A stretch of 12,415 bases of DNA from Desulfobacteraceae bacterium. GTDB taxonomy: Bacteria > Desulfobacterota > DSM-4660 > Desulfatiglandales > Desulfatiglandaceae. A program made the translations under genes and the position numbers. Below the pieces are notes generated by a model that saw only the letters and a list, made by a program, of their open reading frames with translations, did not search any database and was not told the DNA's origin. The first letter of the stretch is position 1; each line of letters starts with the position of its first letter. The stretch covers positions 2,795,261 through 2,807,675 of the forward strand of contig CP070700.1 of NCBI GenBank assembly GCA_020349865.1, written 5' to 3'. This document shows, piece after piece, positions 1 through 7,374 of the stretch.

Positions 1-64
1 CTTTAAGGATATTCAGTGACATACCCACACCCATTGTTCCCAGGCCGATAAATGCAATTTTCAT
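1..64 (-). CDS. NAD-binding beta-hydroxyacid dehydrogenase, N-terminus only (3-hydroxyisobutyrate dehydrogenase family)
   Basis: Only the first 21 codons are in the window; the gene runs off the left edge. The peptide begins MKIAFIGLGTMGVGMSLNIL. This is the Rossmann-fold start of the 3-hydroxyisobutyrate dehydrogenase / 6-phosphogluconate dehydrogenase-like family: a beta strand, then the glycine-rich GLGxMGxxM dinucleotide-binding loop. Family members oxidise or reduce beta-hydroxyacids or small aldehydes with NAD(P) in the cytoplasm. The start is well supported because AAAGGAGG lies about 6 bases upstream of the ATG. The substrate cannot be told from this fragment; tartronate semialdehyde, succinate semialdehyde and imine reductases share the motif. 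The family call is fairly sure, the exact reaction unknown. Confidence 0.8.
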   Translation of the reverse strand, partial: MKIAFIGLGTMGVGMSLNILK

Positions 65-371
65 CGTTATCCTCCTTTGTGAGTAAGTATTTTGAATGAG
101 GTATGAATCAGATTGTTGGTGATTTAGCTCAAACTATCCAGGTTTCAGGTTTCGGGTGTCAGGCTCGAGAAATACCGGATTCGAAACCCGAACACTCAAG
201 CTTAAAACCTAACTCCACAACCACAGGCCAGCCATGCGGGAGCGTTTCATCACTTGAGCCAAACACTGCCGGTTCCTCTGCTATCTGCCAGCTTTGCTCT
301 TGCTCTGGAATCTTCCGCTCTTGAGGCCAAGTATGTGTCAATTCACCGACTTCGATGTGCAGCCGGCACAA
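65..371. other. Intergenic stretch with short heptad repeats
   Basis: About 300 bases lie between the dehydrogenase start and the transposase remnant. They contain four degenerate 7-base units (139-166). An open minus-strand frame across 159-371 encodes a peptide I do not recognise, has no clear ribosome binding site and runs into the transposase remnant. I see no convincing gene here. Confidence 0.4.
139..166. repeat. Four degenerate tandem heptamers
   Basis: The units read CAGGTTT, CAGGTTT, CGGGTGT and CAGGCTC in direct succession. The first two are identical and the others differ by two bases each. Nothing coding is seen across them. They may be a remnant of a short dispersed repeat. The sequence shows the units; any role is unknown. 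Confidence 0.5.
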
Positions 372-660
372 TTTTTAAAAGAGCAAAAAACCTTTGATGC
401 CTTAGAGTGGCTTGCTGCCATGTGCTCTCATGTTCCTAACAAAGGGGAGCAAATGGTCCGATATTATGGATACTATAGTAATGTGTCCCGGGGCAAACGA
501 AAAAAACAGAACCAGGATGAGTCGATACATTACATCCTCAAACCGGACGGATCATCCAGAGAGCACAGAAGAAATCGGGTAAGATTAATCCAGAAGATTT
601 AAGGTCAACAGACGCATTGCACCCCGACACTGCGGGTGCGGTAAAAACTTTCCAAATCAT
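372..660 (+). pseudogene. IS91-family transposase, decayed C-terminal remnant
   Basis: The frame from about 372 to 602 reads TFDALEWLAAMCSHVPNKG, then QMVRYYGYYSNVSRGKRKK, and ends at RNRVRLIQKI. This matches, from my knowledge of the family, the C-terminal region of IS91/IS801-type (Y2 rolling-circle) transposases, where the LIQKI segment is followed by a CPxC...C zinc-finger-like tail. Here a stop codon follows directly. The expected tail is only discernible as scrambled, frame-shifted sequence to about 660. The catalytic tyrosine region and the whole N-terminus are missing, and sequence upstream of 372 does not resemble the family. It is therefore a dead fragment, older than a simple truncation. 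Family call fairly confident; borders approximate. Confidence 0.75.
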
Positions 661-1510
661 CCATCTCTTCCATCCGCTATTCGGTCAGTATTTCATTTTT
701 TTTGATGCCCTCCAGACCTTAAGATAGGTCGATTTGAGAGATGAAAGGATTGGTCTTTTGTTCTTAATAGGGTGGAGTATAAGCGAGGTGTGGCTTTGTG
801 TCAATTCAGGGGCGATTTCTACATATTGTATGTCTTTTCAGCCCCCTGAAACTCAATGATGCTTGCCAAAATGTGCTCAAGCATTCCTACAAAATTCTGT
901 CCATCTTACAAAAGGAATACCTTAATATTTCGTACTGTTAAATCTCTCCTTCGATAGTGGACCATACAACTTTAGCCTTCCAAATTGGGGATTTAGATAT
1001 CGCAGGTTTTGATCTCGCCTAATTTCTAAAGATCTGTTGGAGGTATCACCACATTTCGGGGGCATGAAAAGTATGTGATCTATTGCGGAACTGATGAAAA
1101 TTTGATGCCTTTCAAAACCTGCGATCACTTGCCACGATCTTCAATTATAAAGGTTTTCAAAATGCTGTGATACGCATTGCATACATGCAACCGAGATCGA
1201 CATTCAGAGATTAATCCTAATGGTTAATCCGTAACAACATTTTGTATTCGGCCACCCTTGTTCAGTTTGTCGATCTATACTTCTTGGTACAATCTATACC
1301 TGAGAGTGGGAACACCTCCATAAGGATTATATCTGGAATGCTCAATTTTTTTGGCCTTCCAATTGTTTGCCGTGGTAGCAGAAATGCGCAGGGGAAGAGG
1401 ATATAATCGCTGCACCTGAAATGTACTGACTGTTCGACTGATTTCTTTAGTTATAAGGGAGTTTTCCCCGTTTTACACGATTGCTATTTTGCTGTTTTGA
1501 GACGATCCAA
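661..1510. other. Gene-poor region, no supported gene
   Basis: About 850 AT-rich bases without a convincing coding region. The longest minus-strand frame (922-1128) opens with GTG without a clear ribosome binding site, and its product is unrecognised. The only structure noted is a copy of a ~43-bp motif at 1324-1366 that recurs near 9603. No RNA gene was recognised. Confidence 0.5.
1324..1366. repeat. Dispersed ~43-bp motif, copy 1
   Basis: By eye this shares about three quarters of its bases with 9603-9645. The shared landmarks, in order, are GGATTA, GGAAT, TCAATTTTTT and a GG(C/T)CTTCCA block. The other copy lies upstream of the cupin gene; this one has no recognised gene beside it. Its orientation relative to any transcript is unclear. 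Confidence 0.4.
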
Positions 1511-1831
1511 TCAGGAGCAACATGGCTCACCACCGGTTTGAGCCTCGGGCAGAGGATTTTGCGAAGAAACCTGGAACCAGGTCATCCCTTTTTTTTCGAC
1601 GAAATCAATCGTGATTTGGCCGACCCGCTCGATTAGATCTTTAGCGATCACGTAGGTCACGCCGTTTGCTTCGTACCGGTTGTCGCCTTCCACAAACTCA
1701 TCAACGGCAATTCCCAGGTATGGACCGCCACAGCAGCCTTCCGCCACTTGAATCCGGATCGGAGCTTTGACCGAATTTTCCTGGAGGTAATTATCAATTT
1801 TTTCTTGGGCCTTTTCGGTAACTTCAATCAT
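1511..1831 (-). CDS. IscA/HesB-like iron-sulfur carrier-type protein
   Basis: A 106-residue protein beginning MIEVTEKAQEKIDNYLQEN. It has the A-type Fe-S carrier (HesB/IscA) layout: an N-terminal helix, an IRIQVAEGCCGG segment with Cys33-Cys34, a LGIAVDE strand, the DxxxxxVGxITIDFV stretch, and a short tail ending CCS with Cys104-Cys105. Classical IscA has one cysteine near residue 35 and a C-terminal CxC pair. Here both sites are vicinal cysteine pairs, a variant resembling the HesB-like proteins of sulfate and metal reducers. A role in binding or delivering Fe-S clusters or iron is inferred, not proven. The start at 1831 is chosen because AAAGGAG sits just upstream; an in-frame ATG at 1870 would read through that site. 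It is a single gene, 177 bp downstream of the cyclase stop. Confidence 0.85.
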   Translation of the reverse strand: MIEVTEKAQEKIDNYLQENSVKAPIRIQVAEGCCGGPYLGIAVDEFVEGDNRYEANGVTYVIAKDLIERVGQITIDFVEKKGMTWFQVSSQNPLPEAQTGGEPCCS

Positions 1832-1882
1832 GGGTACTCCTTTCATTTTGTGGGGATATACAAAATACAAAAATTGATCTTT

Positions 1883-1911
1883 AACCTAAAAGGTAACTCT
1901 CTACAAGTCAA
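1883..1911 (-). promoter_or_regulatory. Putative sigma-70 promoter of the HesB-like gene
   Basis: On the minus strand TTGACT is followed after 17 bases by TAGGTT, about 50 bases upstream of the chosen start. The -35 is good and the -10 weak. Placement and spacing support it. Confidence 0.4.
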
Positions 1912-2008
1912 GTCCGATCGAGTCGGGAAGCATAGCAGAATGCTGGACCTTTGGCGACTAATTAAAACCGCAATATGCTGATGTCTTATATTGATGGCGA
2001 GACCGTTG

Positions 2009-5000
2009 CTATTCTAATGACGCCAAGGCCTCCTTTGCCTGTTTCAGATAAACTTCTGCTTCCCCCTGCTCAAATAGTTCAATTGCCTTGGAGATGCATT
2101 CTCGGGCCTGATCGGTTCGTTTCTTGGCTTTGTGTAAATGTCCCAAATCCAGATAAGCCATGGCCAAATAGTTATTCGTGCCAACTTCTTTTGCAAACGC
2201 AATTGCTCGCTTGAAATGTTGTTCGGCCTTTTTGGCGGCACCAGGAACATTTTTCACCATAAAACCGATGTTTCGGGCTAAAATAGAAAAACTTGGTAAA
2301 TTTTCCCCCTCCACGATCTGCAGATAGATCTTTCCGACAATATATTCCGGCAGGGCAAGTACGCCTCTGCGCTCATTTTTCTGATACGTATCTCGCACTT
2401 CCTCAACCATTTTTAATCCCCGACTCATTTGGCCACTGTCGATGTAAGTTACGCCCATCATAATTTCTGCCAATGTTCCCCAAACTTCGCAGCCAACATC
2501 CCGGCAAAATTTCCATGGTTGTCTTACCATTTCTCCGATCTTTTGAAATTCACCTGAAAATGCATGGCAGAAGCCCATTAGTATATTAGGACCCAATGAA
2601 TACAAAGGGTCGACGGAAATTTGGATTGCCTTTTGAGCATATTCGACCGCCATCAGCAAATCACCGGCGATGAAATAACTATAACCTATATATGAGTAAC
2701 CCATGAATACACTTCTAAGATTAGAATGCTTCTGACCATAGTCTAAAAGCATTTGTCCGGCTTTAAGCGACTTTTTCCTCTCACCCCTGTAAATATAAGT
2801 ATGTGCCAGAGCTGCAAGGGATTTGAAATAGAGATACTGGTCCGAATCCAGAATATTTGCAATTTCCTGTGCCCGTTTTCCATGCGTGATTGCTTCATCT
2901 AGTAGGCCCAATTCCGCACAAGTCCAGCAAAGCCAGGCGCAGCCATAACCAATAATTTTTTGATCCTTAATTTCTTCTCCGATCTGAATGGCCTGACAAA
3001 GATATTCATAAGAATTTGTATATCTTTCTCTAAACCACAAGCCAAAGCCCAGCCAGGCGAAAAACATTCCAAGCCGTGCTTTGTCACCCAATGCCTCAGC
3101 TAAGGTTTTGTGGCCGCTAAATAATTTCTCCCATCCTTTGCAGTCTGCACGATAGTAAAAAACAATAGCCCAATCTAAAATCAGATCAATTAAAAGAATT
3201 TCATCTTCTCTGGTTTTTGGGGTTTTATTTGAGAGAAGATCAAACGCTTCTTGGTAATATTGATGGGCTTCTTCTACGGCATAGCGCTTCAGGCTTTTTC
3301 CCCCGGCCTTCATTAAATACATTACTGCTTTACTAACGGACTGACCCTGCTGGAAGTGATAGGCCAGGGTTTCGTAAAACTCGGACAAACGATCTTGGAA
3401 TAACTTCTCCATGACAAGGCCAATGCGTTCGTGAATGACCCGGCGTTCTTTTTTCAGCAGGCCGTTGTAAACCACCTCCTGGGTCAGAGCGTGTTTAAAG
3501 ATATACTCTAAATCCGGTTCCAGGGCCCTGGCGCGGATCAGATCAAGCCGCTCCAGGCTGCGCAGGCTCTGATCAATCTGGTCCTGCAATTCCGTGACGC
3601 GATTCAGGATTTCGTAGAAGAAGGTTCGCCCGATCACTGAAGCTTCCTGTAAAATCCGTTTACTCTCTTTTTCCAGGCGATCAAGCCTGCCGGAAATCAC
3701 CCCATGGATCGTTGATGATATTTCAGTCTCGGTTATGGTTCTGGTTAGTTTCCAATCGCCATTATCCCGAATCAGTGTATCGGATTCGATCAGTGAATTG
3801 ATAACCTCTTCAATGTAAAATGGATTTCCCTCGACTTTATCCTGCAAAAATCGCTGCAATTCTGCAGGGGTCGAATCTGTTTTCAGCAAAGATTCGACCA
3901 TACTCTGTGACTCGGATACTGAGAGATCCTGCAAGCGGATTTCCTGGTAGGGGTGGGTCATGGCGCTGATCTGATGGCCGGTGAAAAGTGAGATGGTCGG
4001 TCGATACACACACAGAAACAAAATAGGGTCCCTGGAATCTGACAGCAGCACACGAATGAGCTCTAAAAAAGAGGGATCCGCCCAGTGGAGGTCTTCCAAG
4101 CGGATAATGGTGGGTGCCCGTTGCGCCAGCGCTGAAAGTACTGTTTGAATGGCCTTTTGCAGCTGCTCTTTCCAGAAAGCCGGGCTGACTTCATCGATTT
4201 CCGGATAACTTACCGAATACAGACTTCCGATGTAAGGAATGAAATTGGGGCTCTCACCGACCAGAGAAGATATGCCGTATTCGGTCTTTTCTTTAACGCG
4301 TTCCGGTGGATCGCCCTCGTCGATTTGGAGGGAACGATTCAAAAGGTCAATCAGCGGAAAGTAGGGAATATTTTGGCTGTGCGGATATGCGTGTCCCTCC
4401 AGCCATTGAATCTCATCAAGATTTAATGTTTCTTTAAACTCCTTTATCAGTCGGCTTTTACCGGTGCCCGCCGGGCCGTAAATGGAAAAAACCGCACCAC
4501 GGCCCGCCTTTAGTTTCCAAGCGGCTTCCACTAATTGATTCATTTCCACTTTGCGGCCGATCAGGTCGGCCTGAAAACCGTGTAACCGGTGGATCTTAAT
4601 GGGCTGTTCTTTTTGGGCGATAACTTTGTAAATCCGGATGGGTTTGAGTTTACCTTTAACGGTGGCCGGTTCCATTTCTTTAAAATCAAAGTAGCCCTCA
4701 GACTGATAATATGTATCCGGCCCGACCAGAATTTCTCCGGCATTTCCCAGAGCACTTAAGCGGGCCGCCACGTTAATGGTATCCCCGGCGACCCCGTGGG
4801 TGCCTTTTTCAAGAGCGATGTCTCCGGTAACCACCAGACCGGTATTGATGCCAGTGTGCATCACCAGGGGTTGTTCGATTTTCTCTTCATATTGAGGGCT
4901 TAATGAATCCACCAGGTTGTGAATTTCCCGGGCGGCTTTAATGGCCCTGATCGGATCATCCTCGTGCGCCTTTGGCACGCCAAAAAGGGCCATTACCGCA

Positions 5001-5356
5001 TCGCCGACAAACTTCTCAACAAATCCTTCGTACTTGCTTACTACTTGGGTAATCTCGCTGAATATTCGGCTGATGATTTCTTTTACTTCTTCGGGATCAA
5101 GCTTTTCGGACAAGGCTGTGTAGCCGGAGAGATCGGAGAAAAGGACTGTCACATGTTTACGCTCGCTTTCAGTCCCCGGAACCGCCTTTTCTGTTTGAAC
5201 AACCTCCTTTAACCTTTGGCCGCATTCATCACAAAACTCCGCGAGCAGCGGTAATTCCTTGCCACATTGAGGGCAGTTGAGTTCAAGTTTTTCTCCGCAC
5301 TTGAGGCAGAATTTGGCTCCATCTCTATTCTCAAATTGGCATTTCGGGCAGTTCAT
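2009..5356 (-). CDS. Zinc-ribbon / class III nucleotide cyclase / AAA-type ATPase / TPR signalling protein
   Basis: A 1115-residue cytoplasmic protein; no signal peptide or membrane segment is seen. Residues 1-48 form two zinc ribbons (Cys 3/6/17/20 and 28/31/42/45). Residues about 65-245 form a class III adenylate/guanylate cyclase domain: FSDLSGYT with Asp75, EKFVGDAVMALFG with Lys115 and Asp119, and GDTINVAARL with Asn195 and Arg199. The two metal aspartates, a purine-contacting lysine and the transition-state Asn/Arg are therefore present. The position usually Asp or Thr just before this last motif appears to be Gly188. Residues about 262-560 form an ATPase module with Walker A GPAGTGKS (294-301) and Walker B IIRLEDLHWAD (417-427). 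From about 700 on it is helical and TPR-like, ending in a clear repeat near 1065-1112. The architecture is a known bacterial class thought to couple ATPase/TPR ligand sensing to cyclic-nucleotide synthesis; the ligand is unknown. The start has GAGGT 7 bases upstream. A structured leader shared with the fibronectin gene precedes it. Confidence 0.93.
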   Translation of the reverse strand: MNCPKCQFENRDGAKFCLKCGEKLELNCPQCGKELPLLAEFCDECGQRLKEVVQTEKAVPGTESERKHVTVLFSDLSGYTALSEKLDPEEVKEIISRIFSEITQVVSKYEGFVEKFVGDAVMALFGVPKAHEDDPIRAIKAAREIHNLVDSLSPQYEEKIEQPLVMHTGINTGLVVTGDIALEKGTHGVAGDTINVAARLSALGNAGEILVGPDTYYQSEGYFDFKEMEPATVKGKLKPIRIYKVIAQKEQPIKIHRLHGFQADLIGRKVEMNQLVEAAWKLKAGRGAVFSIYGPAGTGKSRLIKEFKETLNLDEIQWLEGHAYPHSQNIPYFPLIDLLNRSLQIDEGDPPERVKEKTEYGISSLVGESPNFIPYIGSLYSVSYPEIDEVSPAFWKEQLQKAIQTVLSALAQRAPTIIRLEDLHWADPSFLELIRVLLSDSRDPILFLCVYRPTISLFTGHQISAMTHPYQEIRLQDLSVSESQSMVESLLKTDSTPAELQRFLQDKVEGNPFYIEEVINSLIESDTLIRDNGDWKLTRTITETEISSTIHGVISGRLDRLEKESKRILQEASVIGRTFFYEILNRVTELQDQIDQSLRSLERLDLIRARALEPDLEYIFKHALTQEVVYNGLLKKERRVIHERIGLVMEKLFQDRLSEFYETLAYHFQQGQSVSKAVMYLMKAGGKSLKRYAVEEAHQYYQEAFDLLSNKTPKTREDEILLIDLILDWAIVFYYRADCKGWEKLFSGHKTLAEALGDKARLGMFFAWLGFGLWFRERYTNSYEYLCQAIQIGEEIKDQKIIGYGCAWLCWTCAELGLLDEAITHGKRAQEIANILDSDQYLYFKSLAALAHTYIYRGERKKSLKAGQMLLDYGQKHSNLRSVFMGYSYIGYSYFIAGDLLMAVEYAQKAIQISVDPLYSLGPNILMGFCHAFSGEFQKIGEMVRQPWKFCRDVGCEVWGTLAEIMMGVTYIDSGQMSRGLKMVEEVRDTYQKNERRGVLALPEYIVGKIYLQIVEGENLPSFSILARNIGFMVKNVPGAAKKAEQHFKRAIAFAKEVGTNNYLAMAYLDLGHLHKAKKRTDQARECISKAIELFEQGEAEVYLKQAKEALASLE

Positions 5357-5420
5357 TATTGATACCTCATATGAATTTCACTAAGGAAAGACGGATATCA
5401 TCCAAGAACCGGTGATGAAA

Positions 5421-5591
5421 GCTCCTGACAGAACAGGCGAGTCCTGTCAGGAGCAAGTTAGACACATTTTGAGGGGTTTCTCCATGTGAATCCCCCTTTG
5501 GTAGAGGTTAAGTGATGGAGGGTAATTTTCAGATAATAGAATCAAATAAAACCAAGGGTGAGTCAAGAAAAATCGGCGGTCGGATTCGCCT
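5421..5591 (-). ncRNA. Candidate structured leader RNA, copy A (upstream of the cyclase gene)
   Basis: Bases 5442-5591 repeat, in the same orientation, at 7226-7374. Both copies lie just upstream of a minus-strand gene. On the minus strand the copy runs: promoter-like TTGACT, a CUCCAU/AUGGAG stem (5515-5520 with 5480-5485) enclosing a small hairpin (5503-5507 with 5493-5497), an invariant GGAGAAACCCCUCA, then a perfect 11-bp hairpin (5444-5454 with 5421-5431). The cyclase start follows 65 bases later. In copy B the terminal hairpin differs in sequence but still pairs, using G-U. I do not match it to any riboswitch class I know. It could instead be a mobile repeat that carries a promoter. Confidence 0.55.
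5538..5566 (-). promoter_or_regulatory. Putative promoter of the cyclase leader
   Basis: Minus-strand TTGACT, a 17-base spacer, then GATTCT. The same pair and spacing occur in the second leader copy. The -10 is poor, so the call rests mainly on position and the -35. It would give a leader of roughly 175 bases. Confidence 0.4.
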
Positions 5592-5672
5592 TGGAATTAA
5601 GGAATTTGATCAGAGGGAACAAAGAAACTATCTGAGATCATTGGTTTTCTTAAAATGGCCGTTTTGGAACTA

Positions 5673-6299
5673 TTAATCAAATCCGATCCATCTGATTTTC
5701 TGGTTTACGTCCTGTTTGGGTGGCATGGCTGGCTTGTGGTCTGGATATCCTAATGACACTATGGCCATGATCTCACGATCTTCAGGGATACCCAAAAAAG
5801 AGGCTATCATATCGGCGCGAGTTTTTAGCGGGCCGGTCAGCCAGCAAGTGCCTAAGCCCTTGTCCCATGCTGCCAGCAAGAGGTTTTCGATAGCGGCGGC
5901 CGCATCGCTGACACTATTTTTCCACACCCATGGATCCACCTCCTTGGGTACACAGACAACTATTGCGACAGGAGCAGCCCCCAATGTACGATAGAAATAC
6001 CCCAAACCCTTGAGTTTATCTCCACTCTCATCCACGGGAATTGACAGGTCCTTGATTGCCTGCCGCATGGTGTCTTCGCTTACACTGGCCACCCGCTCAG
6101 TAAAAGCCTCCCGCAATACCTGGTCGAGGCGATCCAGATAAGAACGGTGAACAACTACGAATTCCCAGGGTTGACGGTTTGTTGCAGAAGGAGCAAGGTT
6201 TGCCGCCCCGAGAAGCTCCATTATAGTTTCCTTTGGCACTGACTTGTTTTTGTACTTGCGCACACTGCGTCGAGTTTTGATTGCCTCTTTAACCTCCAT
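5673..6299 (-). CDS. Nitroreductase-family FMN oxidoreductase
   Basis: A 208-residue protein with the nitroreductase fold signature. The N-terminal RRSVRKY (residues 10-16) is the FMN phosphate-binding arginine motif. LAPSATNRQPWEFVVV (35-50) is the second flavin-binding segment with the usual Asn-x-Gln-Pro-Trp. A central AAAIENLLLAAWDKGLGTCW helix and strand follow, and a C-terminal SLGYPDHKP loop. Length is typical. Members are homodimeric, cytoplasmic and use NAD(P)H to reduce nitro compounds, quinones or other small electrophiles; the physiological substrate cannot be read from sequence. The start has a strong GGAGGAGG about 8 bases upstream. Its stop lies about 80 bp from the outer edge of the cyclase leader, which has its own promoter-like sequence, so the two genes are probably transcribed separately. 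Confidence 0.92.
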   Translation of the reverse strand: MEVKEAIKTRRSVRKYKNKSVPKETIMELLGAANLAPSATNRQPWEFVVVHRSYLDRLDQVLREAFTERVASVSEDTMRQAIKDLSIPVDESGDKLKGLGYFYRTLGAAPVAIVVCVPKEVDPWVWKNSVSDAAAAIENLLLAAWDKGLGTCWLTGPLKTRADMIASFLGIPEDREIMAIVSLGYPDHKPAMPPKQDVNQKIRWIGFD

Positions 6300-6630
6300 G
6301 TTTGCCTCCTCCCCACAACGATCTTGGGTTTAAGGTTGCTTGCCAAGGGCCATCATCAGCATCCCGGTATAAGGGACGAAAGGGGTCCATAAAAAACTGA
6401 ATTAATGTGAGCCTATCAAAGAATTCATAAGCGTTCCGAATTATTGAGGTTTCTTTGACAAAATGCCGATCAATATCTTTTGGAACTTTTCTTGCGATTA
6501 ACCGCGTATTAATTGTCAAGAATAAGGACCTGATCCCTTTTGCCTTTTTACGATTTTTCTAAGTGAGTTCGAAAAAATATGTGCGCCCCCTTTTACCACG
6601 AAAGGCTCCGCATTGAAAATGTCGAATCTG

Positions 6631-7125
6631 CTATATGGTCTCCACTGTGAGCCCTGTAGGTGCAGCTGGTGCGGTAAAACCAAAAGGCGCGTACAATTTG
6701 GTCATATCGGATTCATTTCCTATGTGATCAACGGCTACAACGCCGAGCTCTATATTACCTGCAGCAATAGGAAATGAAGGAACCTCATCAGGCAAAATAA
6801 CTTCGGTAACATTGCCAACTTCGGCAAAATCAGAATCGTAATTGACTCCCTTACCAACCGCCCAATATATCTTATAAGCTACCACTCCAGGAGAATTTGA
6901 AGCATTCCAGTGAACCTTTCTTTTTTGAATTTTTGCCATTTTTTTCTCCTCCTTAGTTGCAATAAGAATGTGCTGAGTGGTGGTTTCCAATGGCCCGGCT
7001 GGCTGTCCTCGCTTCTTTGCTCGGCGGCGAAAGTAGATACAGATTACCGCGATAACGATGATGGCAATAGAAATAATTAACGCAATTGTGGAGGCTATAC
7101 CCAACTCATTGATGGTGATTGTCAT
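6631..7125 (-). CDS. Single-pass membrane protein with fibronectin-III-like domain; internal second start at 6939
   Basis: A 164-residue protein. Residues about 9-32 form a strongly hydrophobic helix (IASTIALIISIAIIVIAVIC), followed by RRRAKKR. By the positive-inside rule this puts the rest in the cytoplasm. Residues 63-164 resemble a fibronectin-III domain: KVHWNASNSPGVVAYKIYW, then a strand ending LGVVAVDHIGNESD, and a proline-rich end. The start at 7125 has GAAGGT about 6 bases upstream. A second in-frame ATG at 6939 has a near-perfect AAGGAGGAG ahead of it and would give a 102-residue soluble protein. Either one gene yields two forms or two ORFs have merged. Function is unknown; a binding or scaffold role is a guess. 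It shares a ~150-bp leader with the cyclase gene, which suggests joint regulation. Confidence 0.75.
   Translation of the reverse strand: MTITINELGIASTIALIISIAIIVIAVICIYFRRRAKKRGQPAGPLETTTQHILIATKEEKKMAKIQKRKVHWNASNSPGVVAYKIYWAVGKGVNYDSDFAEVGNVTEVILPDEVPSFPIAAGNIELGVVAVDHIGNESDMTKLYAPFGFTAPAAPTGLTVETI
6940..6952 (-). promoter_or_regulatory. Strong internal ribosome binding site in the fibronectin gene
   Basis: On the minus strand, AAGGAGGAG is followed by an A-run and then ATG (6939), in frame with the longer ORF. It is stronger than the site at the upstream start. It suggests translation from Met63, with or without the membrane form. Confidence 0.6.
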
Positions 7126-7204
7126 GTCGTACCTTCAATGAAGGTTAGTGGATAGACGTATGCTGCCAAAGCAGATCTTTTTGTAAATTGTTGTAATGCT
7201 TATA

Positions 7205-7374
7205 CTCCCAACAGGACCTTTACTCTCCTGTCAGGAGCAAAGCGGGCACATTCTGAGGGGTTTCTCCATAGCAGGCCCCTTGAAATGGGGTTAAGTGATG
7301 GAGGGTGAGTTCCAATTGATAGAATCAAATAAAAAAAAGAGTGAGTCAAGAAAAATCGGCGGTCAGATTCGCCT
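7205..7374 (-). ncRNA. Candidate structured leader RNA, copy B (upstream of the membrane/fibronectin gene)
   Basis: This is the second copy of the element at 5421-5591. On the minus strand it has the same CUCCAU/AUGGAG outer stem (7298-7303 with 7264-7269), a CCCC/GGGG inner hairpin (7287-7290 with 7276-7279), the invariant GGAGAAACCCCUCA, and a terminal hairpin (7227-7237 with 7205-7215). That hairpin pairs over 11 positions with two G-U wobbles. The wobbles would be C-A mismatches on the plus strand, so the minus strand is the likely RNA. The gene start follows 80 bases later. Confidence 0.55.

Noticed and set aside
170..200. tRNA T-loop-like GGATTCGAAACCC
   Set aside because: No acceptor stem, D-arm or anticodon arm can be built around it.
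159..371. Minus-strand open frame of 70 codons with a protein-like segment near LPHGWPVVVELG
   Set aside because: No ribosome binding site at its start, its 5' end runs into the transposase remnant, and I recognise no family.
922..1128. Minus-strand open frame of 68 codons with GTG start
   Set aside because: No Shine-Dalgarno sequence, a stop just upstream, and no recognisable motif.
1340..1375. Sigma-54-like TTGG...TTTGC spacing
   Set aside because: The GG and GC are 14 bases apart instead of the required 10.
6289..6519. Minus-strand open frame overlapping the nitroreductase start
   Set aside because: It needs a TTG start with no ribosome binding site, and its end overlaps the strong ribosome binding site of the nitroreductase.
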